Numbered from the stretch's first letter, positions 43,823-52,232 are shown. The stretch is 64,000 nucleotides of DNA from Actinomadura rifamycini DSM 43936 (GCF_000425065.1 NZ_AULB01000009.1:62001-126000); one strand, 5' to 3'. Numbers and translations: made by a program. Notes: generated by a model from the sequence alone, not told the origin.

Positions 43823-45103
43823 TCAGGACTTCTTCCGGTAGGTCTCGTCCAGCTTGGCCAGCGCCTCGGCGATGGTGGTGCGCCCGCCCAGCAGTTCCTG
43901 GACGGCGGCGAAGTGCGCCGGCTGCACCTCGGCGTTGGGCCAGCCCTGGTCCATGAACGGGACGGCCTTGCCGCCGTCGACGAACGGCAGGAACGACTCC
44001 AGCACCGGGTCGATCTTGGAGGAGCCGTCGCGGGTCAGCGGGATGCAGGCCACGGCCTCGGCCCAGGTGTTCATGTTCTTCTGCTCGCCGAGGAACTCCA
44101 CGAACGCCTTGGCCTCGTCGAGGTTCTTGCTGCGCGCGCTGACGCCCAGCCCGACCACCACGCCGGCGGGGATCCAGCAGTCCTTCTCGGCGTCGGCGCC
44201 CGGCACCGGGAACATGCCGAGGGCGTCCGGGCCGGCGGCCTGCTTGCGGAAGTCCGGCAGCACCGCCGACACCTGGATCGCCATCCCGGCCTCGCCGGTG
44301 GCGACCATGGCCGTCTGCTGCTCGAAGGTGGTGCCGTTGGGGTTGTCGTTGAAGTACCCGCGCTTCTGCAGCTCCAGGTACATCTCGAACGCCTGCTCCC
44401 AGCCGGAGCCCGCGAAACCGGCCGATCCCGCCTTCATCTGCTCGTCGAACCGCGGGTTCTTCGCGTAGACGGTGGACGGGACCAGCGCGTAGGTGATCAG
44501 CTGGGTGACCCACGGGGTCTGCGCGCCCAGCGCGATCGGGACCTTGCCCTTGGCCTTGATCTTCTCGCAGACGTCCAGGAACTCCCGCCAGGTCTTGGGC
44601 GGCTCGACCCCGGCGTCCTCGAACACCTTCTTGTTGTAGACGGCGCCGATGACGCTCGAACCGGCGGAGTAGACGTAGGTCTTCCCGTCGTTCTGGAAGG
44701 CGGGCTTGAGCGTCTCCGGGACGCGCCCGGTCCACGCCTGGTCGCTGAGATCGGCCAGCAGCCCGGCCTGGGAGATCTGCACCATGCTCATCGCCGAGCC
44801 GTTGCCCGGGAACACCACGTGGACGTCCGGGGCGTTGCCCGCGCCGAGCCGGGTGCGCACCGAGGTCTGCACCTGGTCGGTCGGCGCGAACGAGGTGTTG
44901 AACTTGCTCTCGGTGTACTGCTTGACCAGCAGCTCGATGGCCTTCTGCTGGTCGGCGACGCCGACGAGCTGGAGCGTTCCGGCGCCGCCGCCCGAGCCCG
45001 AGGTCCCGCCGCAGGCCGCCAGCGCGCCCATGGCGGCGACTCCGCCGCTCAGCCCGAGGAAGCCGCGGCGGGTGAGAGAAGCTGTCCGAAGCGACGTTGT
45101 CAT
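43823..45103 (-). CDS. Sugar-binding lipoprotein of the CUT1 ABC importer
   Basis: A 426-residue extracellular solute-binding protein (family 1). The export signal carries a Tat-like TRRGFLGLSGG and a lipobox AALAAC, so it is probably a Tat-exported lipoprotein anchored by Cys. Hinge and binding-cleft regions: LVGVADQQKAIELLVKQY, APDVHVVFPGNGSAMSMVQ, GEAGMAIQVSAVLPDF. ATG 45103 after GAGGAGGACAC. It follows the GH78 gene with a 108-base gap that holds two GC hairpins, which may set the relative expression of binding protein and enzyme. Ligand likely a rhamnose-containing oligosaccharide, from context. Confidence 0.93.
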   Translation of the reverse strand: MTTSLRTASLTRRGFLGLSGGVAAMGALAACGGTSGSGGGAGTLQLVGVADQQKAIELLVKQYTESKFNTSFAPTDQVQTSVRTRLGAGNAPDVHVVFPGNGSAMSMVQISQAGLLADLSDQAWTGRVPETLKPAFQNDGKTYVYSAGSSVIGAVYNKKVFEDAGVEPPKTWREFLDVCEKIKAKGKVPIALGAQTPWVTQLITYALVPSTVYAKNPRFDEQMKAGSAGFAGSGWEQAFEMYLELQKRGYFNDNPNGTTFEQQTAMVATGEAGMAIQVSAVLPDFRKQAAGPDALGMFPVPGADAEKDCWIPAGVVVGLGVSARSKNLDEAKAFVEFLGEQKNMNTWAEAVACIPLTRDGSSKIDPVLESFLPFVDGGKAVPFMDQGWPNAEVQPAHFAAVQELLGGRTTIAEALAKLDETYRKKS

Positions 45104-45145
45104 GTGTCCTCCTCGAACCCCGCGGCCCTGTGCCGCGAGGGATCC

Positions 45146-45190
45146 GGCGGCCCGCACGGGCCGCCGCAGGTGCCGCGGCCGGGGCCGCGG
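45146..45190 (-). other. Intercistronic hairpin pair between GH78 and binding-protein genes
   Basis: GGCGGCCCG-CA-CGGGCCGCC (45146-45165) and CCGCGGCC-GG-GGCCGCGG (45173-45190) sit in the 108-base gap. On the mRNA they form two strong stems after the GH78 stop and before the binding-protein ribosome site. They may act as a partial terminator or as an end that protects downstream mRNA. Confidence 0.5.
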
Positions 45191-45211
45191 CGGCCGTTCC
45201 CGCCGAGTCGG

Positions 45212-47923
45212 CTAGGGGACGGCGCCCGCCGGGTCGTCCGCGGTGAAGCGGTAGTCCCCCGAGGTCACCCGGCACAGGAGCGTTCCAGGCCCGGTGCCCA
45301 GGACCGTGACCCCGGCGGCGTCGGCCACCGGCGTCCCGCCCTCGCGCACGCTTGCGGGATCACCGGTGGGCACGTGGACGGTCGCGGTCGCGCCGGGCGG
45401 CACGCCCACCTCCAGCCGCAGCTCGCCGTCCGTCCGGCTCCAGGCGGCGCGGACGGTGCCGCGGACCGACTCGTAGGCGGCCCGGGCCCACTCCAGCCCG
45501 CCCGGACGGGGTCGGATCAGCAGCTCGCGGTAGCCGGTGGAGTCCGGCGCCTGGGCCAGCCCGGCGACGCCCTGGTAGAGCCATTCGCCGACCGAGCCCA
45601 GCGCGTAGTGGTTGAACGAGTTCATCGCCGCCGCCCGGAACCCGTGCTCCGGGGTGTAGCCGTCCCAGCGCTCCCACACGGTGGTCGCCCCCTGCCGCAG
45701 CGGGTACAGCCAGGACGGCGGGTCGGTGCGGCGCAGCAGCGCGTGCGCGAGGTCGGGACGGCCGATGCCGTCCAGCACCGGGGCCAGCAGCCCGACACCG
45801 AGGAATCCGGTGCGGGGGCCGGGGCCGGCGGCCTCGACCAGCTCGGCCAGGCGTCCCGCGGCGCGCGGCACCAGGTCCTCGGGCAGCAGGTCGAACGCCA
45901 GCGCCAGCAGGTAGCCCGTCTGGGTGTCGCCTTCGATCCCGCCGTCGGGGGAGACGAAGCGCTCGTTGAACGTCTTGCGGATGTGCGCGGCGAGCGTCCG
46001 GTACTTCGTCGCGAGGCCGTCCCTGCCCAGCACGCCGGCCGCGCGCGCCGTCAGCTCGGCGCTGCGGGCGAAGTAGGCGCAGGCCACCACGTCGCGCGGC
46101 GTGGGGGTCGGCGCGAGCCAGTCGGCGAAGTGCGGGCCCACGCGGTTCCGCCACACCAGGTCGGGGTTGTGGCGGTGGACGAAGTCGACCCAGGCGCACA
46201 TCGCGTCGAGGTTGCGCTCCAGGAACCGCTCGTCCCCGTACGTCCGGTACAGGTGCCACGGGAGCAGGACGCCCGCGTCGCCCCAGCCTGGCGCGCCCTG
46301 GTCGGCCACCCCGGCCAGCCGCGGCGCCACGTTGGTGAAGCAGCCGTCGGGGGACTGGGCGCCGCGCACCTCGCGCAGCCAGCCCTCGAAGAACGCGGCG
46401 ACATCGGCGTTCAGGCACGCGGTCGGCAGGAACACCTGCGCGTCGGCGAGCCAGCCCAGCCGCTCGTCGCGCTGGGGGCAGTCGGTCGGGACGCTGACGA
46501 AGTTCGACCGCTGGCCCCACGCGATGTTGGCGTGCAGCCGTTCGACGTCGGGATCGGAGCAGGCGAAGTCGCCCGTCCAGGGGGTGTCGCTGTGCAGGAC
46601 GACGCCGGTGATGTCGGTGCTGCGCAACTCGGCGAGCCCGGTCACCTCGGCGTAGCGGAAGCCGTGGTAGGTGAAGCGCGGCTCGAAGACGACCTCGCCG
46701 CCGCTGCCGCCCCCGATGAGGACGTCGGTGGCTTCGGCGGTGCGCAGGTTGTCGGTGTAGAGGGCGCCGTTCTCGTCCAGGACCTCGGCGTGCCGGACCA
46801 CGACGCGGGCGCCGGGGGCCGGATCGCGGAGGGCGAGCCGCACCCGGCCGGCGAAGTTCTGCCCGAAGTCGACCAGATGGCGCTCGTCGCCGACGCGGGT
46901 GACGCCGCGGGGCGCCAGTTCCCGGACGGCGCGGACCGGCGGCGCGACCGACGCGGTGAGCAGGTCGCGGTCGGTGCCGGTGACCAGCGCGGGCAGCCAG
47001 TCCGCGGCGGCGAAGCCCGGACGGTCCCAGCCGGGGGTCTCGCGGCGCAGGTCGAGGCACTCGCCCTTCAGCAGGTCGGCGTACCGCAGGGGAGAGCGGC
47101 GGGTCCACCAGGACGCGTCGGTGCCGATGACTTCGCGGCGGCCGTCGGCGTGGTCCAGATGCAGCTCGGCCAGCAGCTGCGGGAAGCTCCCGTAGTGGGC
47201 GCCGAGGCGGCGCGGATCGAACCCGACGAAGCCGCTCCACCAGCCGTCGGCGAGGGTGGCCGCCAGGACGTTCTCGCCCGCCCCGATCAGCTCGGTGACG
47301 TCGTAGGTCTGGTAGTCGACGCGGTCGCGGTAGTCGGTCCAGCCCGGCGCGAGCTCGTGGTCGCCGACGCGCCGGCCGTTGATCCGCATCTCGTACAGGC
47401 CGCGCGCGGTGACGTAGAGGCGGGCGCGGACGGGCGGCGCGTCCGGCGCGTCAAAGGGGCGGCGCAGCCGGACGGCGGGGGACAGGCCGTGGTCGGCGAG
47501 CGCCAGCTCGCCCTCCTCGGGCGCGTCCACGACGTCGAGGGCGTCCGGGTCGTGGGCGATCCAGGACGCCTGCCAGTCCGCCGCGCCGAACCGGCCGGTC
47601 TCGAACCACGAGGACGCCTCGCCGCGCGCGCCGTCCGCGGCCGTCACGGCCACCTGCCAGCGGTACCGCGTGCGCGGCTCGAGCGGCGCGCCCGCGTAGC
47701 GGACGGCCACGGCGGCCGGGTCGCCGATCTCGCCGCTCTCCCAGACCGTCGCGCCGTCCTCGTCCCGGACGAGGACGCGGCACGAGGCGGGCGTGTCGCC
47801 CCGGCGACCGGAGGCGAGCCGCCACGACAGCAGCGGGGAGCGCTCGTCGATCCCCAGCGGCTCGGCCAGGTGCTCGCAGCGGAGGCCGTACGGAGCCAGC
47901 GCCTCGTGGGAATGGCCGGTCAT
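45212..47923 (-). CDS. GH78 alpha-L-rhamnosidase
   Basis: A 903-residue GH78 inverting alpha-L-rhamnosidase with the full family layout: N-terminal Bac_rhamnosid_N-like module (RYRWQVAVTAADGARGEASS, DWQASWIAHD), carbohydrate-binding sandwich (ARLYVTARGLYEMRINGRRV), and the (alpha/alpha)6 catalytic barrel with DCPQRDERLGWLADAQVFLP near residue 480, where the Glu of RDERLGW acts as general acid. The C-terminal sandwich ends with normal length. No signal peptide, so it hydrolyses internalised rhamnosides. It is first in a six-gene operon and is preceded by a near-consensus promoter and a palindromic box. Confidence 0.95.
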   Translation of the reverse strand: MTGHSHEALAPYGLRCEHLAEPLGIDERSPLLSWRLASGRRGDTPASCRVLVRDEDGATVWESGEIGDPAAVAVRYAGAPLEPRTRYRWQVAVTAADGARGEASSWFETGRFGAADWQASWIAHDPDALDVVDAPEEGELALADHGLSPAVRLRRPFDAPDAPPVRARLYVTARGLYEMRINGRRVGDHELAPGWTDYRDRVDYQTYDVTELIGAGENVLAATLADGWWSGFVGFDPRRLGAHYGSFPQLLAELHLDHADGRREVIGTDASWWTRRSPLRYADLLKGECLDLRRETPGWDRPGFAAADWLPALVTGTDRDLLTASVAPPVRAVRELAPRGVTRVGDERHLVDFGQNFAGRVRLALRDPAPGARVVVRHAEVLDENGALYTDNLRTAEATDVLIGGGSGGEVVFEPRFTYHGFRYAEVTGLAELRSTDITGVVLHSDTPWTGDFACSDPDVERLHANIAWGQRSNFVSVPTDCPQRDERLGWLADAQVFLPTACLNADVAAFFEGWLREVRGAQSPDGCFTNVAPRLAGVADQGAPGWGDAGVLLPWHLYRTYGDERFLERNLDAMCAWVDFVHRHNPDLVWRNRVGPHFADWLAPTPTPRDVVACAYFARSAELTARAAGVLGRDGLATKYRTLAAHIRKTFNERFVSPDGGIEGDTQTGYLLALAFDLLPEDLVPRAAGRLAELVEAAGPGPRTGFLGVGLLAPVLDGIGRPDLAHALLRRTDPPSWLYPLRQGATTVWERWDGYTPEHGFRAAAMNSFNHYALGSVGEWLYQGVAGLAQAPDSTGYRELLIRPRPGGLEWARAAYESVRGTVRAAWSRTDGELRLEVGVPPGATATVHVPTGDPASVREGGTPVADAAGVTVLGTGPGTLLCRVTSGDYRFTADDPAGAVP

Positions 47924-47951
47924 GACGCCGCCCTCGATCCTGAATCAAGTT

Positions 47952-47970
47952 CTTGGTATTTAACATCAAG
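47952..47970. promoter_or_regulatory. Candidate operator of the rhamnoside operon
   Basis: CTTGGTATTTAACATCAAG, a 19-base imperfect palindrome (CTTGATGTTAAATACCAAG on the minus strand), 29 bases upstream of GH78 and just downstream of the predicted transcription start. CTTGATRTTAWA recurs at 49383-49395, before the divergent phosphatase gene. A roadblock site for the adjacent DeoR repressor is the likely reading. Confidence 0.6.
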
Positions 47971-47983
47971 AAGTGTGAGGTTG

Positions 47984-48012
47984 AGCGTAGAGATGCGGCT
48001 GATAGGTGTCAA
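47984..48012 (-). promoter_or_regulatory. Sigma-70-type promoter of the rhamnoside operon
   Basis: Minus strand: TTGACA (48012-48007), exactly 17 bases, then TACGCT (47989-47984). The -35 is perfect consensus and the -10 matches TANNNT. Transcription would begin near 47977, about 54 bases before the GH78 start. The remaining bases up to 48399 contain no gene I can support. Confidence 0.7.
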
Positions 48013-48399
48013 GACATCGCATACCTGCCGTTCTGCGCGTATGACCTGGGCGCTCGGGAAGCGGCGGGCGCGACCGCTCCCGGTCCGCTCCGAGGGCATG
48101 TTGCTGGTCAGGTCCACACTGGTCAGGACCGACGGTTGCGGCCGCATGTCCGAGCCCGTCCCCGGCACTCGCGCGGGCCGCGACCTGGAGCGGTACAAGG
48201 AGATGCGAAAACAACAAGATCATGTGTTATGTGTGCTGCGACGGTCACCGTTCGCAGGCGTCTCCGCTCCGCCGCCCCGGGAACATCCCGACCTCGCTCC
48301 GCCGGCCCGCACCCGCGCACGCGCCGGAACGTCGTTCCGAGCCCGGGGGCGTCCCCGCCGACCCGCCGCCCTCGCCTCGGGACGGCGGACGCGCGGCGC

Positions 48400-49191
48400 C
48401 TACCTGGTGACGGCCACCTCGTAGGCGACCTTGTGCTCGTCCAGCTCGCGCAGCGCCTCGGCGTCCGCGCCGTCGTCGACGATGACGCGGTCGAACACCG
48501 ACAGCGGCGCGACCCGGTGCAGGGCGACGCGGCCGAGCTTGGAGTGGTCGATCAGCAGGACGTTGCGCTGCGCGGACTCCAGCATGGCCCGTTTGACCGA
48601 CACGATGTGCTGCTCCTGGTGGTAGGTGAACCCGGCGGAGACGGCCGAGGTCGACACGAAGCAGAGGTCGACGTTCAGCGCGCTGATCGCGTCCACGCAG
48701 GAGACGCCGAGGAAGGAGTCGTGCAGCGCGTCGTACTCGCCGCCGAGGGCCACCAGCCTGACGTCGCGCTCGCGCGCCAGCAGGTTGGTGGTCTCCAGGA
48801 AGTTGGTGATCACCGTCAGCGGGGTGACGCCGCCCAGTCTGCGGGCCAGCGCGAGCGTGGTGGTGGAGTCGTCGAGCATGACCGACATGCCCGGCTCCAC
48901 CAGTGCGGCGGCCTTGGCGGCGACCGCGTTCTTGGCCGCCTGCATGGACTTCATCCGGTAGGCGACGTTGCTCTCGAACACCCCCGACGGCTGCGCCGTC
49001 ACGCCGCCCCGGTACTTGCGGACGATGCCCTGCCGCTCCAGCTCGTCCAGGTCGCGGTGGACCGTCATCAGGCTCACGCCGAAGCGCTCGGCCAGGTCGC
49101 CCGCGCCGGCCGAACCCACCGACAGCACGTGGTCGGCGATCGCCCGCCGCCGCGCCTCGGGCCCGCGGCGGCCGCTGTTGTCCTTGGTCAT
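48400..49191 (-). CDS. DeoR family sugar-responsive repressor
   Basis: A 263-residue DeoR-type regulator. Helix-turn-helix: GAGDLAERFGVSLMTVHRDL then DELERQGIVRKYRGGV (residues ~27-65). DeoRC sugar-phosphate domain: MLDDSTTTLALARRLGG, TVITNFLETTNLLA, LVALGGEYDALHDSFLGVS and LIDHSKLGRVALHRVAP, with the DDSTT and DHSK ligand motifs intact. ATG 49191 after GAGAGGATC is preferred over an upstream ATG at 49251. It lies just before the rhamnoside operon on the same strand and almost certainly controls it, sensing a phosphorylated sugar intermediate. Confidence 0.93.
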   Translation of the reverse strand: MTKDNSGRRGPEARRRAIADHVLSVGSAGAGDLAERFGVSLMTVHRDLDELERQGIVRKYRGGVTAQPSGVFESNVAYRMKSMQAAKNAVAAKAAALVEPGMSVMLDDSTTTLALARRLGGVTPLTVITNFLETTNLLARERDVRLVALGGEYDALHDSFLGVSCVDAISALNVDLCFVSTSAVSAGFTYHQEQHIVSVKRAMLESAQRNVLLIDHSKLGRVALHRVAPLSVFDRVIVDDGADAEALRELDEHKVAYEVAVTR

Positions 49192-49261
49192 GCTGCGATC
49201 CTCTCGTCGCCGCGCACTCCAGGACGGGTGACCGGCTGCACCGAACGGCAATTGGGCACCG

Positions 49262-49279
49262 CGATGTTAACAAATATCG
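49262..49279. promoter_or_regulatory. Palindromic box upstream of the DeoR gene
   Basis: CGATGTTAACAAATATCG: outer CGAT/ATCG arms around a GTTAAC core, 71 bases before the DeoR start. It shares the ATGTTAA core with the operator before GH78, so autoregulation is plausible. Confidence 0.45.
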
Positions 49280-49382
49280 TGCCGGCGCCGAGCGCCTTCT
49301 AACAGTCGCATGAGGGGCACCGGCCCGGCGCCGCCGTGGTCACCGTGTCCCGCGGGCCGCGTTCCCAAGCTCGGTATGGTGT

Positions 49383-49420
49383 CTTGATATTATAACTTCA
49401 CGTCCATTGATGATATTTTA
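49383..49420. promoter_or_regulatory. AT-rich double box before the histidine-phosphatase gene
   Basis: CTTGATATTATAAC (49383-49396) and TTGATGATATTTTA (49407-49420), both similar to the minus-strand CTTGATGTTAAATA of the GH78 operator. This island stands out in an otherwise very GC-rich region. It can be both promoter and DeoR operator for the plus-strand unit. The rest of the 341-base gap (49192-49532) shows only these sites and a possible short ORF. Confidence 0.5.
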
Positions 49421-49433
49421 GAGGGGTCATACC

Positions 49434-49526
49434 GTGCGAGGGTGCCCGTTCGATCCGGGCCGCGGCGGGACGGCGGAGGAGCGGTCGCCCGCCGAGGCGG
49501 CCGCGGATGCACGGAAGCAAGGGTGA
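49434..49526 (+). CDS. Possible 30-residue small protein or leader
   Basis: GTG 49434 follows AGAGGGG by about ten bases and opens a 30-codon frame (VRGCPFDPGRGGTAEERSPA...) ending 6 bases before the phosphatase start. It begins right after the AT-rich promoter/operator island, so it would be the first frame translated. The composition is ordinary and I know no family for it; it may be chance or a leader coupling translation to the phosphatase gene. Confidence 0.25.
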   Translation: MRGCPFDPGRGGTAEERSPAEAAADARKQG

Positions 49527-49532
49527 CGACCG

Positions 49533-50132
49533 ATGAGCAGCACCCTCTACCTGGTCCGGCACGGCGACACCGAGTGGCGGGCGGAGAATCGCTACGCGGG
49601 GGTGAGCGACATCGCGCTCACCGATGCGGGCCGCGACCAGGCCGAACGCCTCGGGCGCTGGGCGGCGGGGGAACGCGTGGACGCGGTCTGGGCGTCGCCG
49701 CTGAACCGGGCCCGCGCGACGGCCGCGCCCGCCGCGTCCGCGTTGCACCGTCCGATCCTGATCGACGGCGGCCTGACCGAACTGGACTTCGGCTCGGCCG
49801 AGGGCCGTACCCTCGCCGAGCTGCCGCCGGCGGACGTCGAGGCGTTCCTCGCCGACCCCGTGCACGGTGCGTTCCCGGGCGCCGAAGATCCGCGCAAGGC
49901 CGTCGAACGGGGAACGGCGGCACTGCGGCGCGCCGCGTCCCGTCACAGGGGCGAGCGGGTGCTGATCGTCGCGCACGACACGTTGCTGCGGCTGACCTTG
50001 TGCGGACTGCTCGGCATCGACCCGTCCCGCTACCGGACCGTGTTCCCCCGGGTCCGCGCATGCGCCGTGACCGAACTCGCGGTGACGGCGCAGAGCGCTG
50101 CTCTGATGAGCTACAACGCCCCCATCTCCTGA
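49533..50132 (+). CDS. Histidine phosphatase (phosphoglycerate mutase-like)
   Basis: A 199-residue histidine phosphatase. The phospho-His motif LYLVRHGDTEWRAENRYAG (RHG) is at residues 7-9, followed by WASPLNRARATA, the acid/base Glu in LTELDFGSAEGRTLAEL and the second catalytic His in VLIVAHDTLLRLTL. Members dephosphorylate sugar phosphates or small metabolites. It is divergent from the DeoR gene and shares its operator motif with the rhamnoside operon, so it may remove a toxic sugar phosphate in that pathway. A true phosphoglycerate mutase is unlikely at this length. Confidence 0.9.
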   Translation: MSSTLYLVRHGDTEWRAENRYAGVSDIALTDAGRDQAERLGRWAAGERVDAVWASPLNRARATAAPAASALHRPILIDGGLTELDFGSAEGRTLAELPPADVEAFLADPVHGAFPGAEDPRKAVERGTAALRRAASRHRGERVLIVAHDTLLRLTLCGLLGIDPSRYRTVFPRVRACAVTELAVTAQSAALMSYNAPIS

Positions 50133-50263
50133 CGGCCTCCGGCGAGATTCCGGTTCCGCCGCCCGTCTCGCCCGATCGTGATCTACAACGTAAAGGCGGG
50201 CGCCGCCGATCGCCGGGCGATGGCTTCCGGCGGTCGGCGGCGCGAAGCGCGACGGGTCCCGGT

Positions 50264-50830
50264 TCAGGAGGCGGCCGACTCCTCCTTGGGAGCGTCGGCG
50301 TTGGTGTAGACGAGGTGCACGACGCCGGTGGCGTCGAAGGTCGTCGAGGACAGCAGCTTCAGCGGGACGGTCGGGCCGTCGCCGAACAGCTTCGCGCCGT
50401 GTCCGACGACGATCGGGTGCACGAGCAGGTGCAGTTCGTCGATCAGTCCCTGCCCCAGCATCCAGCGCACCAGCGCGGCGCTGCCGGTGGTGCCGAGCCG
50501 GGTGTCGGCCTTGAGCGCCGTCAGCTTCGCGGCGACGTCGCCGCTGATGAGCGAGGAGTTCCGCCAGGTCGCCTCGGTCAGGGTGTCGGACACCACGAAC
50601 TTGCGCGCGCTGTTCATGGCCTCGGTCATCGGGTCGGCGGGGTCGGCGTTCGGCCAGTAGGACGCGAACCCCTCGTAGGTGCGGCGGCCGAGAAGGGTCG
50701 CTTCCGCCTCGTTCATCAGTCCGCCGACGACGGCGCCCATCTGGTCGTCGAAGTAGGGGAAGTGCCAGGTCTCCGGGGCTTCGATCACGCCGTCGAGGGA
50801 GATGAAGAGGCTGGACTTGATGAATCCCAT
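50264..50830 (-). CDS. Dihydrofolate reductase-like (RibD C-terminal) protein
   Basis: A 188-residue DHFR-superfamily protein: SLFISLDGVIEAPETWHFPY, LLGRRTYEGFASYWP, KFVVSDTLTEATW, LGTTGSAALVRWMLGQGLID and LLVHPIVVGHGAKLF. It is an NADPH-dependent reductase of unknown substrate and belongs to a different subgroup from the one at 5180-5734. ATG 50830 follows GAAGGAGC. It is an isolated gene, converging with the histidine-phosphatase gene. Confidence 0.87.
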   Translation of the reverse strand: MGFIKSSLFISLDGVIEAPETWHFPYFDDQMGAVVGGLMNEAEATLLGRRTYEGFASYWPNADPADPMTEAMNSARKFVVSDTLTEATWRNSSLISGDVAAKLTALKADTRLGTTGSAALVRWMLGQGLIDELHLLVHPIVVGHGAKLFGDGPTVPLKLLSSTTFDATGVVHLVYTNADAPKEESAAS

Positions 50831-50963
50831 CGCGATGCTCCTTCTGATGCGTCCGGGACGGCCGCCCCGGACGGGTGTGTCGTCCAAAGGTCGAACGGCG
50901 TCTCGGCGGATCGACACCACCGGATTTATTTTTCCCCGGCGATGGGATCGTGGGGGCGGACGC

Positions 50964-51623
50964 TCAGATGCTGCGGAGCACCGAGACGACGATGCCCAGG
51001 ATGACGGCGTCGTCCCCGTCGATCGCTTCGTAGGCGGGGTTGCGCGGTTCGAGGAGGACGTGGCCGTTGCGGCGCCGGTAGACCTTGACCGTGGCCTCGC
51101 CGTCGAGCATCGCGGCGACGATCTGCCCGGAGTGTGCCTCGGGCTGCTGCCGGACCACGACGAGGTCGCCGTCGCAGATCGCGGCGTCGACCATCGAGTC
51201 ACCGCGCACGCGCAGGCCGAACACGGTGCCGCGCCCGGTGAGCTCCTGGGGAAGCGACAGCGTGTCGTCGACGTGCTCCTCGGCCGTGATGGGGGCGCCG
51301 GCGGCGATGTGGCCGACCACGGGGACGGTCACCGCCTCGTCGGGCTCGTGGCCCGGGCCCTCGCGAAGGAACGCCCGCACGTCGATCGGGCGGGACACCG
51401 AGGCGCCGCGCCGCAGGAAGCCCTTCTCCTCCAGGCTCGCGAGGTGCCGCGAGACGGACGAGGCGGACCGCAGGCCGACGGCGTCACCGATCTGGCGCGT
51501 GCTCGGGGGATACCCGTACCTGACCACCCAGTCCCGGATCGCGACCAGGATCCGCTGCTGGCGTGCGGGCAGTGCGGAGGCGCCCAGGCCCTCGAACGCT
51601 TCGAGATCGTCGTATCCGGTCAC
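50964..51623 (-). CDS. lexA: LexA-type repressor with S24 autoprotease domain
   Basis: A 219-residue LexA homologue. Winged helix: LPARQQRILVAIRDWVVRYG, YPPSTRQIGDAVGLRSASSV. Cleavage site Ala-Gly in VVGHIAAGAPITAEEH; catalytic Ser in RVRGDSMVDAAI and Lys in GEATVKVYRRR, so RecA-stimulated self-cleavage is intact. The GTG start (51623) gives a normal-length protein. No nrdR or recA gene adjoins, as would be expected for the main actinobacterial lexA locus, and I found no convincing TCGAAC-N4-GTTCGA SOS box upstream. It may therefore be a paralogue with its own regulon. Confidence 0.9.
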   Translation of the reverse strand: MTGYDDLEAFEGLGASALPARQQRILVAIRDWVVRYGYPPSTRQIGDAVGLRSASSVSRHLASLEEKGFLRRGASVSRPIDVRAFLREGPGHEPDEAVTVPVVGHIAAGAPITAEEHVDDTLSLPQELTGRGTVFGLRVRGDSMVDAAICDGDLVVVRQQPEAHSGQIVAAMLDGEATVKVYRRRNGHVLLEPRNPAYEAIDGDDAVILGIVVSVLRSI

Positions 51624-51745
51624 CTTCGGGATTGTAGAGGTCGCGCGGCCGTGTCGAGCGCCGCTCGCCGGGCACGCGGCGCCGGAACGGACGGCCGGGC
51701 GGGCCGGGCGCGACCGTCGCCGAGCGCCAGAAGGCGGTCCGCGGT

Positions 51746-52228
51746 TCAGGAGAGGGCGCGCCAGGCCCGCGACAGAGCCAGCCGGAACTGCTCCTCTTGC
51801 CGCGCGGTCAGGTCGTCGAGCATGCGCCGCTCCAGCAGGCGGACCGGTTCGGCGAGCTCCGCCAGCAGCGCGCGTCCCGCGTCGGTGAGGCGGATGAGCA
51901 GCTCCCGGCGGCTGGCGGGGTTGCGCTCGCGCCGGATGAGCCCGCGGCGCTCCAGGATGCGCACCATGTCGGCCATCGACTGGGCCGTGACGAACGAGTC
52001 GCGGGCCAGCCGGGCCGCGGACAGGCCGTCGTGCCGTTCCAGGACGGTGAGGGCCGTGTACTGCAGTGCGGTCACCCCGGCGGGGCGGACGATGTCGTCC
52101 AGGTTCGACCGGACGGCCAGTTCCAGCCGTTTGACCATGTAGAGCAGTGACGGCGCCGACCGGCCGCCGGTCGTCCGCTCGTCCTTCGCGAAGTCGTCCA
52201 CGCTCAGATCCTGCCATCGATCCCGCAC
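51746..52228 (-). CDS. MarR family transcriptional regulator
   Basis: A 160-residue MarR protein: LLYMVKRLELAVRSNLDDIV, helix-turn-helix LSAARLARDSFVTAQSMADM, and the wing RRERNPASRRELLIRLTDAG. It diverges from an amidohydrolase gene, and the gap contains two CAGGNNNCCTG operators, so it probably represses the amidohydrolase and itself until an aromatic ligand binds. The ligand is inferred only from the family. Confidence 0.92.
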   Translation of the reverse strand: MRDRWQDLSVDDFAKDERTTGGRSAPSLLYMVKRLELAVRSNLDDIVRPAGVTALQYTALTVLERHDGLSAARLARDSFVTAQSMADMVRILERRGLIRRERNPASRRELLIRLTDAGRALLAELAEPVRLLERRMLDDLTARQEEQFRLALSRAWRALS

Positions 52229-52232
52229 CGGC

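Noticed and set aside
47966..48223. Short minus-strand frame upstream of GH78
   Set aside because: It overlaps the predicted promoter, has no ribosome site and a random-looking sequence.
42647..48424. A very long plus-strand open frame (~1900 codons) opposite the rhamnoside operon
   Set aside because: It is antisense to five well-supported genes; its translation is rich in Arg, Gly, Val and Gln with no motifs. Long antisense frames are normal at this GC content.
51590..51615. TCGAACGCTTCGA inside the start of the LexA coding region as an SOS box
   Set aside because: Spacing does not fit TCGAAC-N4-GTTCGA, and it lies within codons after the start.
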